From positions 372,001 through 436,000 of the forward strand of contig CAWFTJ010000002.1 in NCBI GenBank assembly GCA_963818685.1: a stretch of 64,000 bases of DNA, given 5' to 3'. Below, in pieces: positions 17,895 through 25,439 of the stretch. The DNA comes from CAJCJE01 sp963818685. GTDB taxonomy: Bacteria > Actinomycetota > Actinomycetes > Mycobacteriales > Pseudonocardiaceae. The notes beneath the pieces were generated by a model. That model saw only the letters and a program-made list of their open reading frames with translations. It searched no databases and was not told the origin of the DNA. Within the stretch, counting starts at the first letter, position 1. Each line of letters opens with the position of its first letter. Position numbers and translations under genes: made by a program.

Positions 17895-19505
17895 GTGACC
17901 GCGAGCGGTGACTATCGTTCGACCAGCAGTACCAGCAGAACCGGTGTCGTCAACGGCACCATGTCCGGCGAGGTTGACTGGTTCCACCCCAGCGTCCCGG
18001 GCTTCCGGCCCGTGGCACGCCCCCAAGAGCCCTTCCCGCAGGAGCCATTCCCGCAGGGGCCGCACGCCCAGCACCCGAGCTTGCCGACGATGGCGCCGGT
18101 GCGGTACGGCCAGTACGGCGCGGCAACCGCCCTGCGGGACCGACCGGTCAGTGCCACTGTGACCGCCAACAACCCCTACGGCATCACCACCGAGGACGTG
18201 CTCGACGTCCTCGGTCCGGACGCCGAGGACCTGCTGAACACCGCGAACCTCAACGTCGATGAACTGATCACGTTGATCCACGCGGAAACCACGCTGCTTC
18301 CCCGCCTCGACGAGGAACTGGCCGAACTCCTCGACGAGGAGGACCGCCGCGCGCGGGCCGCCCGACGCGCCGGCGAAGAGCCGGAGCCGATGGACGAGCT
18401 GGTCACCACGGCCGGCAGGCGTTGGAAGAAACGGTTCCTCAAGGCCACGATCGCGGCCATCCTGCTCTCCGCTACCGGCGGCACCGCCATGGCGATGGCC
18501 ATGGACAAGGACGTCACGGTCGACGTCGACGGCGTCAACCAGCACCTCCGCACCTACTCCTCGACCGTCGCGCAGGTACTGCAGGACGACGGCATCACGC
18601 TCGGCGCGCACGACGCGGTCAGCCCGTCGCCGAACGCGAACGTCGCCGACGGCGGCACGATCATGCTCCAGCGCGGTCGCCTGATGAAGGTCACCGTCGA
18701 CGGCGTCGAGCAGGACCACTGGACCCGCTCGACCACGGTCTCCGCCGCCCTCGACGAGCTGGGCACGAACATGAAGGGCGCCTGGGTGTCCAAGGCGCCC
18801 GGCACGGCCATCCCGCTGTCCGGCCTGAGCATCGAGGTCCGCACGCCCAAGCAGGTCACGCTGACCGACGGCGCCAGCGCGGCCAGGACCATCACCACCA
18901 CCGACGCCACGGTCGGCCAGGTGCTCGCCGACAACCACATCCAGATCGGCAACCAGGACTCGGTCAACCCCGGCCTCGACGACAAGGTCACGGCCGGTAT
19001 GCAGATCGTGATCAGCCGCACCGGCGTGCAGGTGGTCACGGTCACGCAGAGTGTCCCGTTCCAGGTCCAGCAGGTGCAGGACCCGAACATGAACCAGGGC
19101 ACCCAGCAGATCACCACGCCGGGGGTGAACGGCAGTGAGCAGGTCACCTACCGGATCACCCTGGTCAACGGCAGGCAGACCGCCAAGGTGCAGCTCTCCG
19201 CCACCGTGACGACGCCACCGGTCACCCAGGTGGTGCACGTCGGCACCAAGCAGCTGCCGGGCGACGCGGTCTGGGACAGGATCGCGCAGTGCGAGTCCGG
19301 CGGCAACTGGTCCATCAACACGGGCAACGGCTACTACGGCGGACTCCAGTTCAACCAGGAGACCTGGGACTCCAACGGCGGCCAGGCCTACGCCCCGCGC
19401 CCCGATCTGGCGAGCAAGGCCGACCAGATCGCCGTCGCCGACGTGGTCCGCTCCCGCCGCGGCCTTGAGCCGTGGCAGTGCGCCCGCGAGCTCGGCCTGG
19501 CCTGA
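17895..19505 (+). CDS. rpfB: Resuscitation-promoting factor RpfB
   Basis: 536 residues; a cell-wall muralytic enzyme that helps dormant cells restart growth. In order: a cytoplasmic N-terminal region of ~180 residues containing PQEPFPQEPFPQ repeats, a membrane segment (FLKATIAAILLSATGGTAMAM, about 182-203), three DUF348 repeats (VTVDVDGVNQHLRTYSSTV, MKVTVDGVEQDHWTRSTTV and VTLTDGASAARTITTTDATV), a G5 domain, then the transglycosylase domain with catalytic Glu in AQCESGGNWSINTGNGYYGG (about E466). The GTG at 17895 follows TGGAGG by about 10 bases. It lies upstream of rsmA as in M. tuberculosis. Confidence 0.95.
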   Translation: MTASGDYRSTSSTSRTGVVNGTMSGEVDWFHPSVPGFRPVARPQEPFPQEPFPQGPHAQHPSLPTMAPVRYGQYGAATALRDRPVSATVTANNPYGITTEDVLDVLGPDAEDLLNTANLNVDELITLIHAETTLLPRLDEELAELLDEEDRRARAARRAGEEPEPMDELVTTAGRRWKKRFLKATIAAILLSATGGTAMAMAMDKDVTVDVDGVNQHLRTYSSTVAQVLQDDGITLGAHDAVSPSPNANVADGGTIMLQRGRLMKVTVDGVEQDHWTRSTTVSAALDELGTNMKGAWVSKAPGTAIPLSGLSIEVRTPKQVTLTDGASAARTITTTDATVGQVLADNHIQIGNQDSVNPGLDDKVTAGMQIVISRTGVQVVTVTQSVPFQVQQVQDPNMNQGTQQITTPGVNGSEQVTYRITLVNGRQTAKVQLSATVTTPPVTQVVHVGTKQLPGDAVWDRIAQCESGGNWSINTGNGYYGGLQFNQETWDSNGGQAYAPRPDLASKADQIAVADVVRSRRGLEPWQCARELGLA

Positions 19506-19556
19506 GCCGGCCTCACCTGAGCGGGACATCGCCGGACCTGACACCATGGTCCGGCG

Positions 19557-20444
19557 ATGGACGATCTGACCAGCCCGGCCGCCGCGCTGCTCGGCCCGGC
19601 CGAGATCCGCGCGCTCGCCGACGAGTTGCACATCCGGCCGACCAAGAAGCTCGGCCAGAACTTCGTGCACGACGCCAACACGGTCCGGCGGATCGTGGCG
19701 GCGGCCAAGCTCGGCGCGGACGACGTCGTGCTGGAGGTCGGCCCTGGGCTCGGCTCGCTCACCCTCGCGCTGCTGCCGGCCTGCAAGGCCGTGCTGGCCG
19801 TGGAGATCGACCCGGTGCTCGCCGGCAGGCTGCCGGTCACCGTCGCGGACCGCGCCCCCGCGCTGGCCGAACACCTGCACGTGCTGCCGATGGACGCGCT
19901 GCGGCTGCGCGCCGCCGACCTCGACGGCCTGCCGACGCCGACCGCGCTGGTCGCGAACCTGCCGTACAACGTGGCCGTGCCGGTCGTGCTGCACCTGCTC
20001 AGCGAACTGCCCTCGCTCGCCACCGGCCTTGTCATGGTGCAGGCCGAGGTCGCCGACCGGCTCGCCGCGGGTCCGGGCAGTCGCAGTTACGGCGTGCCGA
20101 GCGTGAAGGCGGCCTGGTACGCGCAGGCACGCAGGGCCGGTTCGGTGCCGCGCGCGGTGTTCTGGCCGGTGCCGGGTGTCGACTCCGCGCTGGTCGCGTT
20201 CACCCGCAGACCCGCTCCGTCCACTGTGTCCAGAGAAGTGGTGTTCTCGTTGGTGGACGCTGCGTTCGCGCAACGCCGCAAGACCCTGCGCGCCGCGCTC
20301 GCCGGTTGGGCCGGCTCCGCGGACGCGGCCCAGTCGCTGCTCGAAGCGGCCGGCCTGGCCAGCACCGCGCGCGGCGAACAGCTCTCCGTCGAGGACTTCG
20401 CGCGGCTCGCCAGCGCCGCCGTGGAAGCCTCCGGCACCGACTGA
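19557..20444 (+). CDS. rsmA: 16S rRNA dimethyladenosine transferase
   Basis: 295 residues; dimethylates the two adjacent adenines near the 3' end of 16S rRNA during 30S maturation (KsgA). Motifs: KKLGQNFVHDANTVRRI, SAM motif I VLEVGPGLGSLTLAL, catalytic NLPYNVAVPV (about residue 135) and PSVKAAWYAQARR. A -10-like CATGGT lies 6 bases before the ATG. Its position 51 bases after rpfB matches the mycobacterial order. Confidence 0.95.
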   Translation: MDDLTSPAAALLGPAEIRALADELHIRPTKKLGQNFVHDANTVRRIVAAAKLGADDVVLEVGPGLGSLTLALLPACKAVLAVEIDPVLAGRLPVTVADRAPALAEHLHVLPMDALRLRAADLDGLPTPTALVANLPYNVAVPVVLHLLSELPSLATGLVMVQAEVADRLAAGPGSRSYGVPSVKAAWYAQARRAGSVPRAVFWPVPGVDSALVAFTRRPAPSTVSREVVFSLVDAAFAQRRKTLRAALAGWAGSADAAQSLLEAAGLASTARGEQLSVEDFARLASAAVEASGTD

Positions 20445-20515
20445 ATTGGCGCCATTACCACGTGCCTCGGGGCTGGGTAAAGACTGTGACCTGCGGCATT
20501 CGCCCAATTAGCCGC

Positions 20516-20544
20516 TTGCTATCGGCAGTGCGATCGGTTGTACT
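20516..20544 (+). promoter_or_regulatory. Promoter of the SAM-riboswitch transcript
   Basis: TTGCTA (20516-20521), 17 bases, then TGTACT (20539-20544). The expected start point near 20551 falls immediately before the first pairing stem of the riboswitch, which supports the assignment. Confidence 0.6.
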
Positions 20545-20552
20545 GACTGTAC

Positions 20553-20635
20553 CCATCCCGAGCGGCTGAGAGACCTGGCTCGCTGAAGCCGCAGCAACCA
20601 CCCACCTGGGCAGGTGCTAATGCCAGGACCGATGG
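20553..20635 (+). ncRNA. SAM-I (S-box) riboswitch
   Basis: P1 pairs CCATC (20553-20557) with GATGG (20631-20635). Between them the S-box core is clear: GAGCGGCTGAGAGACCTGGC, then GCTGAAGCCGCAGCAACC, a P4 hairpin CACCTGGGCAGGTG, and GTGCTAATGCCAGGACC. These are the invariant blocks of SAM-I aptamers. It precedes a MetN-like gene, as expected for control of methionine uptake by S-adenosylmethionine. Confidence 0.9.
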
Positions 20636-20642
20636 AGGAGCC

Positions 20643-20723
20643 GTGGACCTCACCCGCCGCCGGACGGTAGACCACTGTCGCCGCACCGCAACGGGCTGTC
20701 GTAGCTCACGCGTAGCCGCCTGA
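20643..20723 (+). CDS. Cys-containing putative leader peptide between riboswitch and metN-like gene
   Basis: 26-codon ORF starting GTG, placed 4-8 bases after GGAGGAG. It reads (V)DLTRRRTVDHCRRTATGC and then RSSRVAA, with Cys codons at positions 12 and 19. LTRRR-VD-CR resembles the actinobacterial putative leader peptides found before sulfur and methionine transport genes. The TGA (20721-20723) is the first codon of the downstream hairpin arm, the geometry of translational attenuation. Expression is inferred. Confidence 0.7.
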   Translation: MDLTRRRTVDHCRRTATGCRSSRVAA

Positions 20724-20779
20724 GAACAACACCACCGTCTTCGCACCGCCCGTACACGGGCGCGTTCTCACCCCCTTTG
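20721..20779 (+). terminator. Attenuator-like hairpin before the metN-like gene
   Basis: Outer stem TGAGAAC (20721-20727) with GTTCTCA (20764-20770) encloses an inner hairpin CGCCCG-taca-CGGGCG (20747-20762). CCCCCTTT follows. The leader-ORF stop sits in the left arm, so ribosome position could decide whether the outer stem forms. Confidence 0.5.
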
Positions 20780-20825
20780 CAGGCCGCCGCAATCCGGCGC
20801 CTCAGCGTGCTGCCCGGGAGAAGTC

Positions 20826-21854
20826 ATGATCACCGTTGAACACCTGACCAAATCGTTCACCAGCAGAAACGGCACCGTCCTCGCCCTGGACGACGTCACC
20901 CTCGACGTGGCGGAAGGCACCCTGTGCGGGCTGGTCGGCCCCACCGGCGCCGGCAAGTCGACGCTCGCGCGGTGCGTGACCCTCCAGGAGCGTCCCGACC
21001 GCGGCACCATCCGCGTCGGCGGCACCAACCTGCTCGCCCTCGGCAACAACCAGTTGCGCCTGCTGCGTCGCCAGATCGGCGTCGTGCCGTCGGAGAACAC
21101 GCTGCTCGCCCAGCGCACCGTCGCAGGCAACATCGCCCTTCCGCTTGAGCAGGCCGGACTGGACGGCCCGCACCGCAGGGCACGCGTCGCCGAACTGCTC
21201 GATCTTGCCGGTCTCACCGAACACGCCGGCAGCCAGCCCGACGCCCTCACCACCGGTGCCCGCCAGCGCGTCGCCATCGCGCGCACCCTGGCCGCCGGCC
21301 CGTCCGTGCTGCTCGCCGACGAGCCAACCGCCGGCCTTGACCACGGTGAGACGACCGCCGTGCTGACCGTGCTCGACCGGGCCCGCGCCGAACTCGGCGT
21401 GACCGTGTTGTTGGTCACCAAGGACGCCGACGTGATCCGCCGCGTCTGCGACGACGTCGCCGTGCTCGACGGTGGCCGGCTGCTCGAACGCGGCAAGCTG
21501 CTCGACCTCGCGCTCGATCTGGACAGCTGGACCGCGGCGGCCATCCTGCCGCCCGCGCACCAGGCCCAGCCCGCCTCGATCCGCGCCGCACTGAGCACCC
21601 CGCACGACCGCGTCGCCGACGTGGTGCTGATCGGGTTCGCCACGGTCGGCGCGCTGCTGCCGGAGGCGGGCGCCCGGTTCGGGGTCGAGGTGTCGATCCT
21701 CGGCGGCGGCCTGACCCGGTTGGGCGACACGCCGATCGCGCGGTTCTCCATCGGCGTCAGCGGCGAGCGTGCGGACAGCGCGCTGGCCTGGATCGCCGAA
21801 CGTGGCGCCGTGGTCCAGCGGACCGAGCGTGCGTCGCACTGCGTCGCCGCGTGA
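20826..21854 (+). CDS. MetN-like ABC ATPase with NIL domain and degenerate motifs
   Basis: 342 residues. Walker A (GPTGAGKST, residues 37-45) and Walker B (VLLADEPTAGLD, about 160-171) are intact. The MetN Q-loop (IGMIFQHFNLL in relatives) reads IGVVPSENTLL, the LSGGQ signature reads LTTGARQR, and the switch histidine is lysine (LLVTKDAD). The C-terminal ~75 residues form a NIL domain (VVLIGFATVGALLPEAGARF...FSIGVSGE), the methionine-sensing domain of MetN. GGGAG precedes the ATG. No metI or metQ is adjacent, so it either serves a distant permease or has become a SAM-controlled regulator. It sits between rsmA and ispE, where M. tuberculosis has nothing. Confidence 0.85.
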   Translation: MITVEHLTKSFTSRNGTVLALDDVTLDVAEGTLCGLVGPTGAGKSTLARCVTLQERPDRGTIRVGGTNLLALGNNQLRLLRRQIGVVPSENTLLAQRTVAGNIALPLEQAGLDGPHRRARVAELLDLAGLTEHAGSQPDALTTGARQRVAIARTLAAGPSVLLADEPTAGLDHGETTAVLTVLDRARAELGVTVLLVTKDADVIRRVCDDVAVLDGGRLLERGKLLDLALDLDSWTAAAILPPAHQAQPASIRAALSTPHDRVADVVLIGFATVGALLPEAGARFGVEVSILGGGLTRLGDTPIARFSIGVSGERADSALAWIAERGAVVQRTERASHCVAA

Positions 21855-21943
21855 TCGCACTAGGTGAATTCCGGGTGGTGGTCGCGATCGTGGATTCGAG
21901 CCGCGGCCACCATCACCTCCGGTAGTTCCGTAGGCTCGGGTAC

Positions 21944-22906
21944 GTGCTTTCCGTAGTTCCGCCCCCGGTGACCGTCCGCGTTCCGGCCAAGGTCAATCTG
22001 CACCTTGCAGTCGGTGACCTGCGCTCCGACGGCTACCACGGCCTCACCACCGTGTTCCAGGCCCTGTCCCTGACCGACGAGGTCTCGGTGGCGCCCTCGG
22101 AGGAACTCGGCATCGAGATCCACGGCGAGGGCGCCGCGTCCGTGCCGGTCGACGAGTCGAACCTGGCCTGGAAGGCCGCGCTCGCCCTGGCCGATCACGT
22201 CGGTCGCGACCTCGCCGAGAGCAAGGTCCGCATCGTCATCCGCAAGGGCATCCCGGTCGCCGGTGGCATGGCGGGCGGCAGCGCGGACGCGGCAGCCACC
22301 CTGGTCGCGCTGTCCGCGCTGTGGAAGCTCGACCTCGGCCGCGACGAACTCGCCACGGTCGCCGCGTCGCTCGGCAGCGACGTGCCGTTCATGCTGCACG
22401 GCGGCACCGCGCTCGGCACGTCCAGGGGCGAACAGCTCGTGCCAGTGCTGTCCAGGCACACCTTCCACTGGGCGATCGCGCTGGACCGCAAGGGACTGAG
22501 CACGCCGGAGGTGTACGGGGAGATCGACCGGCTCCGCGCGGCAGGCCGCCAGCAACGCATCGGCGCGGTCGAACCGCTGCTGGAAGCGCTTGCCGCCGGC
22601 GACCCGCGCCAGCTCGCCCTGCTGCTCGGCAACGACCTGCAGGCCGCCGCCGTCTCGCTGCGCCCGAACCTGCGCCGCACCCTGCGCGCCGGGGTGAACG
22701 CGGGCGCGCTCGCCGGCATCGTCTGCGGCTCGGGTCCCAGCTGCGCTTTCCTGTGCACGGACGGCGAGTCCGCGGTCCGGGTCGCCGCCGAACTCGCCGG
22801 CGCCGGCGTGTGCCGCACGGTCCGCGCAGCACACGGTCCGGTCCCCGGTGCGCGCGTGATCAGCGCGGACGAGCCGAGGCCGGTCCCGCCCGAAGTCCAC
22901 GCCTGA
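21944..22906 (+). CDS. ispE: 4-diphosphocytidyl-2-C-methyl-D-erythritol kinase
   Basis: 320-residue GHMP kinase of the non-mevalonate isoprenoid pathway. The opening VTVRVPAKVNLHLAVGDLRSDGYH holds the substrate lysine, PVAGGMAGGSADAAA (about 103-117) is the phosphate-binding loop, GSDVPFMLHGGTALG follows, and the C-terminal GIVCGSGPSCAFL is conserved. TAGGCT (21931-21936) lies 7 bases before the GTG, indicating a leaderless mRNA from its own promoter. The ABC-F gene starts 47 bases downstream. Confidence 0.95.
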   Translation: MLSVVPPPVTVRVPAKVNLHLAVGDLRSDGYHGLTTVFQALSLTDEVSVAPSEELGIEIHGEGAASVPVDESNLAWKAALALADHVGRDLAESKVRIVIRKGIPVAGGMAGGSADAAATLVALSALWKLDLGRDELATVAASLGSDVPFMLHGGTALGTSRGEQLVPVLSRHTFHWAIALDRKGLSTPEVYGEIDRLRAAGRQQRIGAVEPLLEALAAGDPRQLALLLGNDLQAAAVSLRPNLRRTLRAGVNAGALAGIVCGSGPSCAFLCTDGESAVRVAAELAGAGVCRTVRAAHGPVPGARVISADEPRPVPPEVHA

Positions 22907-22953
22907 ACCCCGTCCGCTCCCGCGAATTCTCCAGAAGGCAGCTCAGCACACCC

Positions 22954-24732
22954 ATGGCCAACCTGGTCAACCTGGAATCCGTCCACAAGAGCTTCGGCGT
23001 CCGTCCGCTGCTCGACGGCGTCTCGCTCGGTGTCGGCGAGGGCGACCGGATCGGCGTCGTCGGCCTCAACGGCGGCGGCAAGACCACCCTGCTTGAGGTC
23101 CTCGCCGGCATCGAACCGCCGGACGAAGGTCGGGTCAGCCGCACCCGCGACACCCGGATGGCCGTGGTCACCCAGCGCACCGAACTCGCCGGCGCCCGCA
23201 CCGTGCGCAACGCCGTCATCGACCAGTTCGGCGCTGCGGCCGAACACGAATGGGCGGCGGACGCCCGAATCCGGTCCGTGCTGGCCGGTCTCGGCATCAG
23301 CAACCTCGGCCTTGACGCGGAGGTCGCCACCATGTCCGGTGGCGAACGTCGGCGCGTCGCGCTGGCCGCCGCCCTGGTCAGGGATCTCGACCTGCTCGTG
23401 CTCGACGAGCCGACCAACCATCTCGACGTGCAGGGCGTCCGCTGGCTCGCCAACCACCTGCTGGCCAGCCGGGTCGCCGTGGTCGTGGTCACTCACGACC
23501 GCTGGTTCCTGGACACCGTGTGCACCAGGACGTGGGAGGTCGTGGACGGCCAGGTGCAGCAGTACGAGGGCGGCTACGCGGACTGGGCCTTCGCCCGCGC
23601 CGAGCGCGCCCGCCTGTCCGACGTCATGGAGGAACGCCGCCGCAACCTGGCCCGCAAGGAACTCGCCTGGCTGCGCCGAGGCGCCCCGGCCCGCACGTCC
23701 AAGCCGCGCTACCGCATCCAGGCCGCCGAGGAACTCATCGCGGACGTGCCCGACCCGCGCGACAAGGTCGAGCTGACCTCCTTCGCCAAGCGCAGGCTCG
23801 GCAAGACCGTGTTCGACCTTGAGGGTGTCACCGCGTCCATCGGCGAGCGGAAGCTGCTGGACGACGTCACCTGGCAGATCGGCCCCGGCGACCGGTTCGG
23901 CCTTGTCGGCGTGAACGGCTCAGGCAAGACCAGCCTGTTGCGCGTGCTCGCCGGCGACAAGCCGATCGACTCGGGCAAACGCGTGCAGGGCCAGACCGTC
24001 CGCCTCGCCCACCTCACCCAGGAACTGCACGACCTGCCCGGCCATCTGCGCGTGCTGGAGGCGATCGAGGAAGTCGCCGGCCGCGTCACCCTCGGCAAGG
24101 TCGACCTGACCGCGTCCCAGCTGGCCGAACGCTTCGGCTTCGGCTCGGCCCGCCAGTGGACCCCGGTGTCCGACCTCTCCGGCGGCGAGCGCCGCAGGCT
24201 CCAACTCGCCCGGCTGCTCATGGACGAGCCGAACGTGCTGCTGCTCGACGAGCCAACCAACGACCTGGACATCGACACCCTGCAACAGCTGGAAGATCTC
24301 CTCGACTCGTGGCCAGGCACCATGATCGTCGTCTCGCACGACCGTTACCTGGTCGAGCGAATCTGCGACAACGTGGTGGCCCTGTTCGGCGACGGCAAGA
24401 TCACCCAGCTGGTTGGCGGCATCGACGAATACCTCGCCCGCCTCGACCAGATCAGCGCCCCCACCGCGCCCCTCACCCCGCCGAAAACCGAACGTCCGCA
24501 ACAGACCGGCCCGAGCGCGGCCGAACGCCGCACCGCGCAGAAGGACCTCGCCCGCATCGAGCGCAGAATCGACACGCTCAGCACCCGCGAAGCCAAGATC
24601 AACGACGAACTGGCCGAGGTCGGCGCCGACACCGACCGCCTGATCAAGCTCGACGAGGAACTACGCACCATCCGCGCGGAAAAGGAAGAACTCGAAGCCC
24701 GGTGGCTCGAAGCCGCCGAGATCATCGGCTAG
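22954..24732 (+). CDS. ABC-F family ATPase (Uup-like)
   Basis: 592 residues with two soluble ABC cassettes and no membrane domain, as in ABC-F proteins that act on the ribosome. Cassette 1: Walker A GLNGGGKTT, signature TMSGGERRR, Walker B LLVLDEPTNHLD. Cassette 2: GVNGSGKTS, DLSGGERRR, VLLLDEPTNDLD. A linker with many Arg/Lys joins them, and the last ~75 residues form a coiled coil (RTAQKDLARIERRIDTLS...) like the Uup C-terminal domain. The start MANLVNLESVHKSFG is at 22954. Its stop shares CTAG with the convergent gene at 24729. Confidence 0.93.
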   Translation: MANLVNLESVHKSFGVRPLLDGVSLGVGEGDRIGVVGLNGGGKTTLLEVLAGIEPPDEGRVSRTRDTRMAVVTQRTELAGARTVRNAVIDQFGAAAEHEWAADARIRSVLAGLGISNLGLDAEVATMSGGERRRVALAAALVRDLDLLVLDEPTNHLDVQGVRWLANHLLASRVAVVVVTHDRWFLDTVCTRTWEVVDGQVQQYEGGYADWAFARAERARLSDVMEERRRNLARKELAWLRRGAPARTSKPRYRIQAAEELIADVPDPRDKVELTSFAKRRLGKTVFDLEGVTASIGERKLLDDVTWQIGPGDRFGLVGVNGSGKTSLLRVLAGDKPIDSGKRVQGQTVRLAHLTQELHDLPGHLRVLEAIEEVAGRVTLGKVDLTASQLAERFGFGSARQWTPVSDLSGGERRRLQLARLLMDEPNVLLLDEPTNDLDIDTLQQLEDLLDSWPGTMIVVSHDRYLVERICDNVVALFGDGKITQLVGGIDEYLARLDQISAPTAPLTPPKTERPQQTGPSAAERRTAQKDLARIERRIDTLSTREAKINDELAEVGADTDRLIKLDEELRTIRAEKEELEARWLEAAEIIG

Positions 24733-25370
24733 TCGCCGGAAACCAGCCCTTCCGGGTCGACCACCACGAGATCGGCCAGACTGACGGCGCGGTGTCCCCG
24801 ATAGATTTCCGGATGCAGCGCCGCGACCGCCCTGGGCAGCCCGACAACGTTCGCTCGCACCGCGACCCGTTCCGGCGCGCCGGCAACGATCGCGTCCCAG
24901 TCCTCGTCGGCCGAGCCGCCCCTCTTATCGACGATCAACCCCAGCGTCCGCCCGGCGCCCGCGCGAATCTGATCAGCGACAATCCCGACGACGAACCGGA
25001 TCTCGTCGGTGGTCAACCCGTCCAGGTACAGCCGCTGCACCACCAGATCGGGCGCGAGCCGCACGATGGTGCAGAAGACGTCGATGTCGACCCCGATCCA
25101 GTACTGGAAGCTGAAATCGGTCTCCGATTCGACGGCCGGCCGCCGGAGCAACGTCACCCTGTCGATGTCAACTTGCTCACCCAGCGATGCTTCCTCCGAG
25201 CTGATCTCCGTGATCCGGCCGGTGCTCGGATGCGTCAACCACATTCCAGCCGCTTCGAGCGCCGCAACGCGCTCGCGTGCGTGTTGCGGCGTCCAGCCAC
25301 TCTCGTACCAGAACAGGAAACCGTCACTCATCGATTTGGGCCAATCGAGCAGAATGTGAATAACCTTCAT
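24729..25370 (-). CDS. Hypothetical protein, 213 residues
   Basis: Not recognised. Soluble and acidic, rich in aromatic residues near the start (MSDGFLFWYESGWTPQ) and then helical (HARERVAALEAAGMWLTH). An internal segment FSFQYWIGVDIDVFCTIVR and a C-terminal AVAALHPEIYRGHRAVSL are the most distinctive parts. The ATG at 25370 gives MKVIHILLDWPKS at the front; an alternative ATG at 25331 would remove 13 residues. Neither has a clear ribosome site. It is convergent with the ABC-F gene (shared CTAG stops) and divergent from the acyl-AMP ligase. Confidence 0.6.
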   Translation of the reverse strand: MKVIHILLDWPKSMSDGFLFWYESGWTPQHARERVAALEAAGMWLTHPSTGRITEISSEEASLGEQVDIDRVTLLRRPAVESETDFSFQYWIGVDIDVFCTIVRLAPDLVVQRLYLDGLTTDEIRFVVGIVADQIRAGAGRTLGLIVDKRGGSADEDWDAIVAGAPERVAVRANVVGLPRAVAALHPEIYRGHRAVSLADLVVVDPEGLVSGD

Positions 25371-25439
25371 GAACATCGGCATGGAGGAAGGTATCGGTCC
25401 CACCTTGCCCAACCACGCTGATCTTGCGGCACCACACAT

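Noticed and set aside
17592..20507. A 971-codon minus-strand frame across rpfB and rsmA
   Set aside because: Composition (Gly/Arg/Val/His) is that of a frame opposite a coding strand; rpfB and rsmA are certain on the plus strand.
21840..21943. A metI/metQ remnant after the metN-like gene
   Set aside because: Only about 90 bases separate it from ispE and they hold the ispE promoter; no permease sequence is present.
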